Source: Chloroflexota bacterium (GTDB lineage: Bacteria; Chloroflexota; UBA11872). Taken from it: a stretch of 64,000 nt of DNA. The DNA is taken from positions 36,738 to 100,737 of the forward strand of contig JAPPNP010000005.1 in the NCBI GenBank assembly GCA_028873795.1, read 5' to 3'. Position numbers and translations under genes: made by a program. Below, one piece after another: positions 18,287 through 27,008 of this stretch (within the stretch, counting starts at the first letter, position 1; the number at the start of each line of letters is the position of its first letter). The notes under the pieces are model-generated. The model was not told the DNA's origin and did not search any database. It was given only the letters and a program-made list of their open reading frames with translations.

Positions 18287-19881
18287 AGGCCGCCGTCTAC
18301 AACCGCTGGTTGCACCAGCGCGGCGGCGGCGAGCGTCACGCCGCCATGGCCGCCGCCGTCCTGGCCCAGCGCTTCGCGGACACGCGCCTGGTGACGCACC
18401 GCGGCATCGCCCGCGAAGACCTGGAATCCGCCCTCAACATCGACCTGTCGAACGTCCGAATCGAGGTCATCCCGGCCCTGCCGCCCAACCGGTTCGCCGA
18501 GTACACCTCGCAATTCGACCTCTTCGTCAATTCCTCATTCATGACCTCGCAGCCATCGGCGGCGCGCCGCAGTCTGATGCTGGTGCTCTTCCCGTCGCCC
18601 ATCGAGCGCGGTTGGACCGCGCGCCTGCGCCGCAACGTCGGCGAGATGCTGATTCGGCAGTTGCTCCTTCCCGAGTGGCTGGATGGCTTCTACGACGTGC
18701 ATCCGCTCGGCCGGGGCTGGTTTCGTTACACCACGGACCGCGCGGTCGTGCGCCTCCCCTGGCCGCCGGGGCGCACGTTGGCAAACGTCGAGATCATCGC
18801 CGGCAACTTTCGCGCCGACGAGTTGCTTCCCGTCCGATGCCTCGTCGACGGCGACCTGCTCGACGAGCGCACCTTCGAGCCGCGCCCCGGAGAATTCGAG
18901 CGCTGGCCGCTGCGCATCCAGCGCCCGAGCGGGGCGAATGACGCTGTCGAGATCACGCTCGAATCTCCGGTGTTCAACCCCGCCGAGACCCTCGACGAGG
19001 CGGACAACCGCGAGGTGGGCCTGGCGGTCACCGACGTGCGCGTGCGCAGCCCCCGCCGGCTGATCTACGAGCTGCTATTCCGCCGGCTCTTGCCTGAAGC
19101 CGGCATCCGGCTGGAGGGCCTGCCGACCTATGGGTCGCTCGACTTTCTGGACGCCTACGATCTGATCGCGCCCATCTCCGAGTTCAGCCGGCGCTGGATG
19201 CGCTACTACTGGGACCGCGACGGTCCGTTGCTCTTCCCACCCGTCGACACCTCGTGGGCGACCCCCGGGCGGCGTCGCAAATCTATCCTTGGCGTGGGCC
19301 GGTTCTTTCGCGGCACGCACGAGAAGAAGCATCGGGTGATGATCGACCAGTTCATTCGCATGCGGCGCGAGGGCCTTGACGGCTGGACGTTACATCTGGC
19401 GGGCCACCAGAGCGAGCGCGATATCGACCTCGACTACACCCGCGACCTCCAGCGCCGCGCCGCCGGGCACCCCATTGAGTTTCACGTCGGCGCGCCGTTC
19501 GCCGACCTGCAACGGTTGTACGGTGAAGCGCAGGTCTATTGGCACGCCGCCGGCCATGGCGAACGCGAGTCGCGCCATCCGGTCAGATTCGAGCACTTTG
19601 GCATCACGGTGGTCGAAGCCATGGCCAGCGGCGCGGTTCCGGTGGTGCTCGACCGAGGGGGGCTGCCCGAAATCATCAGCCATGGCGTGGACGGCTTTCG
19701 CTGGTCAACGACACGTGAGCTGCGCGAACACACCTGGACGCTCGTGCGCGACGCCGAGTTGCGAGAGCGCATGTCCGAGGCCGCCCAGGCCGCGAGTCAG
19801 CGATTCAATGTCGCCGCTTTTGACGAGCGTCTGAATGCGCTCGTTGATGAGCTTGGATTCCCCGCTGCGCCCGCCGCTTAG
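18283..19881 (+). CDS. GT4 glycosyltransferase with a beta-sandwich insertion
   Basis: This 532-aa GT-B retaining transferase has an N-terminal R-G-G-G-E-R-H loop and a C-terminal nucleotide-sugar half with V-G-R-F-F-R-G-T-H-E-K-K-H and the E-x7-E region F-G-I-T-V-V-E-A-M-A. It is some 150 residues longer than normal. Residues 136-257, between the two Rossmann halves, hold a beta module with F-R-Y-T-T-D-R-A-V-V-R-L (147-158) and S-P-V-F-N-P...D-N-R-E-V-G-L-A-V (228-249). These match the Wzt tail in order and content. The GTG start overlaps the GT2 stop (GTGA). The module may bind the growing glycan. Confidence 0.9.
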   Translation: MKAAVYNRWLHQRGGGERHAAMAAAVLAQRFADTRLVTHRGIAREDLESALNIDLSNVRIEVIPALPPNRFAEYTSQFDLFVNSSFMTSQPSAARRSLMLVLFPSPIERGWTARLRRNVGEMLIRQLLLPEWLDGFYDVHPLGRGWFRYTTDRAVVRLPWPPGRTLANVEIIAGNFRADELLPVRCLVDGDLLDERTFEPRPGEFERWPLRIQRPSGANDAVEITLESPVFNPAETLDEADNREVGLAVTDVRVRSPRRLIYELLFRRLLPEAGIRLEGLPTYGSLDFLDAYDLIAPISEFSRRWMRYYWDRDGPLLFPPVDTSWATPGRRRKSILGVGRFFRGTHEKKHRVMIDQFIRMRREGLDGWTLHLAGHQSERDIDLDYTRDLQRRAAGHPIEFHVGAPFADLQRLYGEAQVYWHAAGHGERESRHPVRFEHFGITVVEAMASGAVPVVLDRGGLPEIISHGVDGFRWSTTRELREHTWTLVRDAELRERMSEAAQAASQRFNVAAFDERLNALVDELGFPAAPAA

Positions 19882-19920
19882 CGAACGCTGCGTGCGGCGT
19901 CTCGATTTGGCGCGCGTCTA

Positions 19921-22167
19921 GTGCGGCTGCGCGTGCCGGCCTGGATGGTCCATCGTCCGGCGCTCGTGCTATTCGTGCTCGCCGCCAGCGTCTATCTGCT
20001 CACCGCCGGCGTGAGCCGCAATGGCGTCGGCTACAGCGCCGACGGGACCTTCGCCTTCGAGATGGCCAAGAGCGTCGTCGTGGATCCCGATCACAAGTAC
20101 TTGAAGGAGCATGGCGGCAACTTCTCGCGCTGGGGTGTGGGCCTGCCGCTCGCCCTGATGCCGATGGTTGCCGTCGCCGAGCCCTTCGCGCATCTCGCGC
20201 CACAGCGCGATCGGCTGCCGATCCTTGGAGGCGAGCACGAAATGCTGTTGGTGAACTACGCGCCGCTTGGCGGCATGCCGCAGCCCAACAGCACCGGAGT
20301 GCTCGAGCTTGGTCTCGAACCCGGACGCTATGACCGGTTGGCGCTGCTCACCCACGCCGGTCTGAGCGCTGCATTCCCCCAGGGTCTTGAGATTGCGCAG
20401 CTCATCGTCACGGTGGCTGACGGGACCGAGATCGTGCGACCGATCCGCGTGGGCATAGAAACCGCGGAATGGGCCTACGACCGCGGCGATGTCCGGGCCC
20501 GGATCCAGCATGAGCGCCCGCCGCCCGCCGGTCGCCAGATCGGCAACGCGCGGGCGTACTACTACCTGGCGACCTGGGACTTTCCCCGGCCCATCGACCT
20601 GGAATCCGCCCGGCTGAAATACCGCCAGCCGGACGGCAACCTGTACGTCGACGGCGTGGCCGCGCGGCTGGTCGACGGCGCCTGGGTAGACGGGCCGGGC
20701 ATCGGCCGGCTGTGGTCCGAGCGTCAGACGGTCGACTTTTTCCGGCGCATTTGGGTACCGCTCGTCAACTCCCTGATCACCGCCTTTGGCGCCGTTGTCG
20801 TGTTTCGCATCGTGCGGCGCCTCGACTACCGCGCGGACATCGCCCTGGCCATCGGCCTCGTCTATGCGCTCGGCACCATGGCCTGGCCCTACGCGGTCGT
20901 CGACTTTGCGGAGCCGTTGGTGACTGCGCTCGTGCTCGTGTGCGTCTGGCTGCTCTTGATCTACGACCAGACCCAACTGCGGCGGTATCTGCTGCTCGCC
21001 GGTCTCGTGGCGCTCGCCGCGGCCGTCACCAAGTACGTCACCGTCATCATCATGCCGCTGCTCGTGGTGGCGATCTTCCTGAGCCACAAGCCCGGGCGCA
21101 CCTGGCGCGAGGCCGGGCGCCAGGGCTTTGTGCCGGCGCTCGCATTCGCCGCGCCCAGCATCGCCGTTGTGCCCGTCGGCCTGGTGGCGGCCGCCTTCCT
21201 GTTCGATGTGCGGCTGCTATACGTCCACGAGCTGTGGGGCGGCATCAGCCGCGGGTGGTTGGGCCTGCCCATCGAGCTCGGAATTCACGGGCTGATTTCC
21301 AGTTGGGGCAAGGGCTTGCTCTGGTACAACCCGGTGCTCCTCGTCGCGATCCCGGCCATTCCCTGGTTTATCCGGCGTCACGGATGGCGCGCGTTCATCT
21401 TCCTCGCCATACCCATCGGCTACGTGCTGCTCTACAGCAAGAAAGAGGTGTGGTACGGCGGCAACGCGTGGGGCCCGCGCTATCTCGTGCCCATCGTGCC
21501 CTTGCTCGTCATCATGGCCGCGCCGGTGATCGAGTGGCTGGCGCGCAAGGGTCGCCACGCGCTGCCGCGGGCGGCCTTCGCCCTCGTGCTCGTAGCCAGC
21601 GCGGCCGTACAGGTGATGGGGGTGAGCAAGGACTTTGGTTCGTACCTTGACCTCTATCAACAGCAGGTGGTGCGGGAGCTTCCCGAGGACGGTGCGGTAT
21701 ACGGCGGAGCGGCCTATCAGCCCTGGTCAGCCAAACAGCCGGAGGGCGACTTCGTGGCCGTGCTCTACGCGCACCAATTCTCCCCGCTGCTCGCGCATGC
21801 CTGGCTCCTGCGCGCCGATGCCACGAACCTGGTGGCGCCGGATCGGACCGACCTGCTCGAAGACGCCCTGGCGCGCTCGCCCTGGTCCCGCTTCGGGATC
21901 GACGTCCGCCCGCCGCGTCCCGAGAACGGCCTCGGCCTGGACTTCTGGTCCACCACGCTGATCGAGTACTACCTGGCCTATCCGGTCGTCCTGGCGTTGG
22001 CGGCCCTGGTGCTCGTGGCGCTCCAGGTCACCTCCGTCGTCGCGCTCGCCGCGGCCACCCACCAGCTCTGGCCGCAGGGGCCCAATGCCGTGCGCTGGAG
22101 ACTCTCGGTCGTTGGCGTCTACGGGGCTGTCCAACTCGCCTTTGACACGCTCCACTTCATGCTCTAG
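19921..22167 (+). CDS. Polytopic membrane glycosyltransferase (ArnT/PMT-like) with an extracytoplasmic beta domain
   Basis: This 748-aa protein has a first membrane segment at about 12-30, then Y-S-A-D-G-T-F-A-F-E-M-A-K-S, where the acidic residue is at the catalytic position typical of lipid-phosphate-sugar-dependent (GT-C) transferases. About eleven further hydrophobic segments follow from residue 280. Residues 105-255 form a soluble beta-rich domain between the first and later membrane segments, with G-x-Y-D-R-L-A-L-L-T-H and E-W-A-Y-D-R-G-D-V-R. Homologs often have W-Y-G-G-N-A-W-G-P-R-Y-L-like motifs before a C-terminal helix pair, and this is present. It starts 39 nt after the preceding GT4 with a GTG. 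Donor and acceptor are unknown. Confidence 0.8.
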   Translation: MRLRVPAWMVHRPALVLFVLAASVYLLTAGVSRNGVGYSADGTFAFEMAKSVVVDPDHKYLKEHGGNFSRWGVGLPLALMPMVAVAEPFAHLAPQRDRLPILGGEHEMLLVNYAPLGGMPQPNSTGVLELGLEPGRYDRLALLTHAGLSAAFPQGLEIAQLIVTVADGTEIVRPIRVGIETAEWAYDRGDVRARIQHERPPPAGRQIGNARAYYYLATWDFPRPIDLESARLKYRQPDGNLYVDGVAARLVDGAWVDGPGIGRLWSERQTVDFFRRIWVPLVNSLITAFGAVVVFRIVRRLDYRADIALAIGLVYALGTMAWPYAVVDFAEPLVTALVLVCVWLLLIYDQTQLRRYLLLAGLVALAAAVTKYVTVIIMPLLVVAIFLSHKPGRTWREAGRQGFVPALAFAAPSIAVVPVGLVAAAFLFDVRLLYVHELWGGISRGWLGLPIELGIHGLISSWGKGLLWYNPVLLVAIPAIPWFIRRHGWRAFIFLAIPIGYVLLYSKKEVWYGGNAWGPRYLVPIVPLLVIMAAPVIEWLARKGRHALPRAAFALVLVASAAVQVMGVSKDFGSYLDLYQQQVVRELPEDGAVYGGAAYQPWSAKQPEGDFVAVLYAHQFSPLLAHAWLLRADATNLVAPDRTDLLEDALARSPWSRFGIDVRPPRPENGLGLDFWSTTLIEYYLAYPVVLALAALVLVALQVTSVVALAAATHQLWPQGPNAVRWRLSVVGVYGAVQLAFDTLHFML

Positions 22168-22187
22168 CGTCGAACCGAGGCTACGTG

Positions 22188-22409
22188 ATGTCCGACTCCT
22201 CAATCGCCGATCTGATCCCCGCCGACTTCCTCGCCATTCTGCGCTGTGTGAACGATGCGCATCCGCGCGATGACGGGGTGCTCCGCATTGAAGGCGACAC
22301 CCTCGTGTGCACCGTCTGCGGCTACGCCTATAAGGTCGAGGACGGCATCCCCAACATGCTCTGGGACGAAGCCATTCCGCCCGCCGATTCAACCCCCGCC
22401 AGCCCGTGA
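22188..22409 (+). CDS. Trm112-like small zinc-ribbon protein
   Basis: This 73-aa protein resembles the Trm112/YcaR (UPF0434) family. It has an upstream L-R-C, then L-V-C-T-V-C-G-Y-A-Y-K-V-E-D-G-I-P-N-M-L, close to the family's C-x2-C-x3-Y-x-I-x-D-G-I-P ending. Only three cysteines line up, so the zinc site may be incomplete. Family members activate methyltransferases or serve in lipid A and cell-wall enzyme clusters. The ATG at 22188 is preferred to the overlapping GTG at 22185. Its stop overlaps the radical SAM start (GTGA), which suggests the two proteins work together. Confidence 0.75.
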   Translation: MSDSSIADLIPADFLAILRCVNDAHPRDDGVLRIEGDTLVCTVCGYAYKVEDGIPNMLWDEAIPPADSTPASP

Positions 22410-23494
22410 ACTCAGTCGCGCAGGCCAAGGACCTCATCCTCAACTTCCGCCGCCACAAGGCGGTGGCGCATCCGCGCCTGGCGCGCTTCGCCTACCACTG
22501 GATGCGCGGCTCCTCCGAGTTGCCCTACGGGCCGCTCAAGATGCATGTGGAGCCCACCAGCTTTTGCAACTTGCGCTGCCCCATGTGCCCGCAGAGCGTT
22601 GGCGCCAACGCCACCAACGGGTTCATGGAGATGGATCTGTTCAACAAGATCATCGACGAGGCCCGGCACTTCACGCGCGAGATCAATCTGTTCTTCCGCG
22701 GCGAATCGTTGATGCACAAGGGCATCTACGAAATGATCGAGACCTGCGAGCGTGCCGGGATCGCCGCCCACATCAACACCAACGCCACGCTCTGGCGCGA
22801 CGATGCCATTGCCAATCTGTTGGAGGCGCGTCCCTCCAAAGTGACCATCAGCTTCGATTCTGGCGAGCCCGAGATCTACGAGCAGATGCGCAAGGGCGCC
22901 ACCTTCGATCGCGTGCTGGAGCGCGTCCTGCGGTTTCTCGAGGCCCGCAAGCGCCTCGCCGGCGCGAAGCCCTACGTGGTCATGCAAGTGATCCAGCTTT
23001 GGGAAAAGTCGATGGGCATCGGGGCGCGCCCGGTGATCCCGGACCACTTCACGGAGCGCTTTGCCGGCCTGCCGGTTGACGAGTGGGACACCTTTTGGGC
23101 CCACGGCTGGGCCGGCACGCTGACCGACTCCGACTTCTACACCGCGCGGCCGCACGGTCCCGTTTACTACCCCTGCAACTGGCTGTGGAAGTCCATGGCG
23201 GTCTACTGGGACGGGCGTGTGCCGTCGTGCTGCGCCGACTTCGCCGAAGAACAGATCATGGGCGACCTCAGCACCCAGTCGATCCAGGAGGTCTGGAACA
23301 GCGACGCCTACCGGGCCATTCGCGAGGCGCACACGCAAGGTCAGCTGGCTGATTACCCGCTGTGCGCCGGCTGCGACGCCAAGTGGCAGGAAGACACCCC
23401 GCTCTGGCGGGCGTTTGCCGGCGCGCGGTCGGTTGCCACCACGGAGCCGCTGCCGGTGCTGCAGAACGGTCGCGCGAACGGCCACGCCGGATAG
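22406..23494 (+). CDS. Radical SAM / SPASM-domain enzyme
   Basis: This 362-aa protein has the radical SAM cluster motif C-x3-C-x2-C in F-C-N-L-R-C-P-M-C near residue 55. A beta strand L-F-F-R-G-E-S-L-M-H and the S-F-D-S-G-E region follow as in the SAM barrel. The C-terminal third carries further cysteines (Y-Y-P-C-N-W, P-S-C-C-A-D-F and C-A-G-C-D) and G-D-L-S-T-Q-S-I-Q-E-V-W-N-S, which is typical of a SPASM domain with auxiliary Fe-S clusters. In polysaccharide loci such proteins modify sugars or peptides, but the substrate here cannot be read. Translationally coupled to the Trm112-like gene. Confidence 0.9.
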   Translation: MNSVAQAKDLILNFRRHKAVAHPRLARFAYHWMRGSSELPYGPLKMHVEPTSFCNLRCPMCPQSVGANATNGFMEMDLFNKIIDEARHFTREINLFFRGESLMHKGIYEMIETCERAGIAAHINTNATLWRDDAIANLLEARPSKVTISFDSGEPEIYEQMRKGATFDRVLERVLRFLEARKRLAGAKPYVVMQVIQLWEKSMGIGARPVIPDHFTERFAGLPVDEWDTFWAHGWAGTLTDSDFYTARPHGPVYYPCNWLWKSMAVYWDGRVPSCCADFAEEQIMGDLSTQSIQEVWNSDAYRAIREAHTQGQLADYPLCAGCDAKWQEDTPLWRAFAGARSVATTEPLPVLQNGRANGHAG

Positions 23495-23566
23495 CGGTTC
23501 GCGAGGGCGGGACGCCTTGTGCTCGCTCGGTTGTGGCCCCCAACGCTCGGTGCTAGCGTCGCGAGC

Positions 23567-24739
23567 ATGCGTCTAACGCTGGTGTCGAACATCTTTCCGC
23601 CCGCCGTCGGCGGTCCCGCCACGCACGTCTATCACCTGGCCGCGTCGCTGCATCAGCGCGGCCACAAGGTGCGCGTAATTGCCGGCACCGACGATCCCGA
23701 GGGCGCGGTCAAGGTTCCCTATCCCCTGGTCCGCGTGTCGTGGAGCATGCCGGTGCCGATCCGCTACCTGCGCGTCATGTGGCACACCTGGCGCGCGGCC
23801 CGGCGGTCCGACGTGGTGTACATCAACGGCATTGAGCTCCCCGCCAGCCTCGGGGCGCTGCTCGCTGGCCGTCCCCGCGTGCTCAAGGTCGTCGGGGATT
23901 GGGCGTGGGAGTCGGCCATTCGGCGCGGACTCACCACGCTGGGCATCGAGCCGTTTCAGAGCGCCGCGCATGGTGTGAAGACCCGGCTGTTTCGAGCCAT
24001 CCAGCGGTTCTACTGCCGGCTCGCCAGCGTCGTGATCGTGCCCAGCGCCTACGTGGGCTCCCTCGTCGCGGGATGGGGCGTTGACGCGCGCAAGACCCAG
24101 GTCATTCAGAACGCGCTTACCAGCGCGCCGCGTCCCGACGAGGAGCCTGAGTCCGTGCGCCGGGCGCTCGGCGTGGACGCCCCCGTAGTCTGCAACGTCT
24201 CGCGGCTCTACGCCTGGAAGCACGTCGACGCGCTGATTCGCATGGTGCCGAGATTCGACCAGGGCGCCGCCCTGCTCATCGTCGGCGGCGGACCGGAGCA
24301 GTCGCGACTGGAGCGCCTAGCGCGGGAAGTAGGAGTCGCCGACCGGGTGGTCTTCACCGGCGACGTGCCCCACGACCGAGTGGCTACCTACCTGCGAGCG
24401 TCGCAGATCTGCGTGCTCAACACGCAGTACGAGGGTCTCTCACACACGCTGGTGGAGGCCCGCCACGTCGGAACGCCGATCGTGACCACCGACATTGGCG
24501 GCAACCGCGAGATTCTGCGCCACGGCCACTCCGCGGTGCTGGTGCCGTTCGGCGATGAGGACGCCTTCGTGCAAGCCGTCAACGACGTGCTCGCCGACCC
24601 GGCATACGCCGCGCGGCTGGCTCAAGCCGCGCAGGCCGGCCTGGAGCACTTTCGCTGGGACCGGTTGGTGGACCAGACGCTCGAGGTGCTGCATGAGGCC
24701 ATCGACCGCCGGCCCGGAGCCGCCCGCGCCGTCGCATGA
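23567..24739 (+). CDS. GT4 family glycosyltransferase
   Basis: This 390-aa GT-B protein starts at ATG 23567, where M-R-L-T-L-V-S-N-I-F-P-P-A-V-G-G begins the N-terminal Rossmann domain with its acceptor loop. The C-terminal half has V-G-G-G-P-E-Q-S-R-L-E-R-L and the donor-binding E-G-L-S-H-T-L-V-E-A E-x7-E type motif. Retaining transfer of a hexose to a lipid-linked glycan is the expected role. A 72-nt gap separates it from the radical SAM gene, one of the larger breaks in this run, and it overlaps the next GT4 by 4 nt (ATGA). Confidence 0.9.
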   Translation: MRLTLVSNIFPPAVGGPATHVYHLAASLHQRGHKVRVIAGTDDPEGAVKVPYPLVRVSWSMPVPIRYLRVMWHTWRAARRSDVVYINGIELPASLGALLAGRPRVLKVVGDWAWESAIRRGLTTLGIEPFQSAAHGVKTRLFRAIQRFYCRLASVVIVPSAYVGSLVAGWGVDARKTQVIQNALTSAPRPDEEPESVRRALGVDAPVVCNVSRLYAWKHVDALIRMVPRFDQGAALLIVGGGPEQSRLERLAREVGVADRVVFTGDVPHDRVATYLRASQICVLNTQYEGLSHTLVEARHVGTPIVTTDIGGNREILRHGHSAVLVPFGDEDAFVQAVNDVLADPAYAARLAQAAQAGLEHFRWDRLVDQTLEVLHEAIDRRPGAARAVA

Positions 24740-25866
24740 AACCCAGCCTGCTGATGCTCAGCGGCGATCGCGACGTAGCGGCGGGGCGGCGAGGCCCGTT
24801 CTACTACACGCTCGAGGGACTGTCGCGGGAGTTCGACCGGATCGACGTGCTGACACCGAACGTTGCAAACGGCCAACCGCGCACGCTTCATGGCGTCGCG
24901 CACATCCATCCGTCGACGGGCGGGCGGCTCTGGCACGCGCGCTGGCTGATCCGTCGGGGGCGCGCCCTGGCCGCCGAGCGGCGCTACCACCTCATCGTGA
25001 GCCACGACTACGGCATCTTCTCGAACGGCATCGCTGCCGCGCGCCTGAGCCGGCGGCTTGGCGCGCCATATGTCAGCGAAATCCACCACATCCCGGCACA
25101 CCCGCGGCGTGCGCAGTGGTGGGAGTCCGCGGCCAAGCTTGGCTATCGCGCCTACATCGGATTCGCGGCCACGCGCGCCCGCGCCATCCGCGTGGTCAAT
25201 CGCCGCGAGGTCCCCGAACTCCTGCGACGGTGGGGCGTACCGCCGGAAAGGATCCTGGTGCTGCCCTCGGCGCACGTCGATCGGGAGGTGTTCCGTCCCG
25301 GCGACGATCCACGGCCCTACACGCTGGGCTTCGTCGGGCGCCTGGTCGCCAACAAGGGGCTTGACTATCTGGCCAAGGTCTTTGCAACCCTCGCGGCTGA
25401 CGCCCCGGACGCTCGATTCGTTGCAGTGGGCAATGGTCCCGAAGCCGCCGACTTGCAGCGCCGGCTTTCCGCGGCGGGAATCGAGGATCGAGTCGACCGC
25501 ATTCGCTGGGTCGACGGTCCGGACGATCTGGCGGCGCTCTACCGCCAAATGGACGCCCTAGTCTGCCCGTCGCGCAGCGAAGGCGGTCCCCGCGTCTGCC
25601 TCGAAGCCATGGCCTGCGGCACGCCGGTCTTCAGCACGCCCGTGGGCCTGATGCCCGAAGTCATCGAACCCGGGGTGAATGGCTGGCTGCTCCCATGGGA
25701 CGCGAAGGCCGGCGCTGATTTGGTCGTGCGGGCGCTCGGCGCCCGAGACGCCCTGGCCGGCGCCGGCACGGCCGCCCGCCGGGCAACCGAGCCCTTCACG
25801 CGTGATCGGGTGCTCGGCGCCTACGCTCGCGCCTATCGAGACCTGGCGTCGGAGTCGCTGGCGTGA
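24736..25866 (+). CDS. GT4 family glycosyltransferase
   Basis: This 376-aa GT-B protein has L-G-F-V-G-R-L-V-A-N-K-G-L-D-Y-L, the canonical start of the C-terminal donor domain near residue 200, and the E-G-G-P-R-V-C-L-E-A-M-A-C-G-T-P donor-binding segment near residue 282. The N-terminal half is typical of the family but has D-R-D-V-A-A-G-R-R-G in place of the usual glycine-rich acceptor loop. Its ATG overlaps the preceding stop and its own stop overlaps the next GTG, so it is one of three consecutive coupled GT4 genes. Confidence 0.9.
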   Translation: MKPSLLMLSGDRDVAAGRRGPFYYTLEGLSREFDRIDVLTPNVANGQPRTLHGVAHIHPSTGGRLWHARWLIRRGRALAAERRYHLIVSHDYGIFSNGIAAARLSRRLGAPYVSEIHHIPAHPRRAQWWESAAKLGYRAYIGFAATRARAIRVVNRREVPELLRRWGVPPERILVLPSAHVDREVFRPGDDPRPYTLGFVGRLVANKGLDYLAKVFATLAADAPDARFVAVGNGPEAADLQRRLSAAGIEDRVDRIRWVDGPDDLAALYRQMDALVCPSRSEGGPRVCLEAMACGTPVFSTPVGLMPEVIEPGVNGWLLPWDAKAGADLVVRALGARDALAGAGTAARRATEPFTRDRVLGAYARAYRDLASESLA

Positions 25867-27008
25867 GCGAGGCCGAACGCGGCCTGCGGCTGCTGCTGAT
25901 CACCCAGGAGCTCGCGGCCGACAGCTCCAATATGGGCGTGGCCCATCTCTGGACCAACGAGCTGGCGCCGCTGGTCGAGCGTCTGCATGTCATCGCCGCG
26001 ACCACCGGCGTCGTGGACCTGCCGCACAACGTCACCGTGCACGCGCTCGGCAAGGAACGCGGGCGCGGGCGCCTGAGCCGCTGGCCGGCGCTGCTCGCCC
26101 GGTGCCATCGGTTGATCGGCGGAGGCCGCGTCGATGGCGTGCTGGCGCACATGGTCCCGGCCTACGCCATCGCCGCCGCGCCGTGGTGCCTGGTCCGGCG
26201 AACGCCCCTGGTGCTCTGGTACACCAGCCACGGCCGCACCCGAGCCCTGCGGGTCGGCGCCAGGTTGTCCAGCGCGGCCATCACTGCGTCGCCCGAGAGC
26301 TTCCCGATGAAGAAGGCGCCCGCCTTCGTCATCGGGCACGGCATCGACACGGACCGGCTGGCGGCTGCGCCCGTTCGTTCGGCGGTATCCGAGCCGCCCG
26401 TGGTTGGCGTCGCCGGGCGCATCACGCCGCTGAAGGGACTGTCGACCGTGGTCGAAGCCGTCGCCAAGATGCGCGATGACGGCTCGCCCGTCGAGCTGCG
26501 CATCGCCGGCGAGCCCTTCTATCCGGCGGATCATGAGTATTTCGGCGGCATTCAGAAGCGCGTCCGCGAGCTTGAGCTCACCGACCGCGTCACGTACCTG
26601 GGCGCGCTCCCCAGCGCGGCCATGCCGGACTTCTACGCTGGACTTGACGCCTTCATCGCCTGGCGCGATCGCCCCGCGCTCGACAAGACCGGATTGGAAG
26701 CCCTGGCCGCCGGCACGCTGCTAGTCACCAACAACGTCGCCTATCACAGCGCCCTTGGCCCGTTCGCCGGTGACTTTCTCGTTCCATCGTCGGCGGAAGC
26801 GTTGGCTGATGGCCTGCGACGGGCGCTGGCGCTTCATCCTGGCCTGCGCACATCGGCCATCGAGCAGCTCCGACAGGCGGTCCTCGAGGAGCATGCCGCC
26901 AGCAGCCTGGCGGGTCGGCTCGTCCAGGTGTTCAGGGCCTTGTGCGAGGGGCGGGAGCCGCCGTTTCCACGGGCTGCGCCCGCCGCAAAGGCGGACGAGC
27001 GTGGCTAG
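25863..27008 (+). CDS. GT4 family glycosyltransferase
   Basis: This 381-aa protein has the GT4 domain start V-V-G-V-A-G-R-I-T-P-L-K-G-L-S-T and the donor region T-G-L-E-A-L-A-A-G-T. The middle segment L-V-L-W-Y-T-S-H-G-R-T followed by I-G-H-G-I-D-T-D-R is typical of the family. Where many relatives have E-G-x-x-x-x-x-E, here the first acidic residue is replaced (D-K-T-G-L-E), so donor contacts may differ. GTG start with a GTGA overlap upstream; the stop overlaps the next gene by 8 nt. Confidence 0.88.
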   Translation: MSEAERGLRLLLITQELAADSSNMGVAHLWTNELAPLVERLHVIAATTGVVDLPHNVTVHALGKERGRGRLSRWPALLARCHRLIGGGRVDGVLAHMVPAYAIAAAPWCLVRRTPLVLWYTSHGRTRALRVGARLSSAAITASPESFPMKKAPAFVIGHGIDTDRLAAAPVRSAVSEPPVVGVAGRITPLKGLSTVVEAVAKMRDDGSPVELRIAGEPFYPADHEYFGGIQKRVRELELTDRVTYLGALPSAAMPDFYAGLDAFIAWRDRPALDKTGLEALAAGTLLVTNNVAYHSALGPFAGDFLVPSSAEALADGLRRALALHPGLRTSAIEQLRQAVLEEHAASSLAGRLVQVFRALCEGREPPFPRAAPAAKADERG

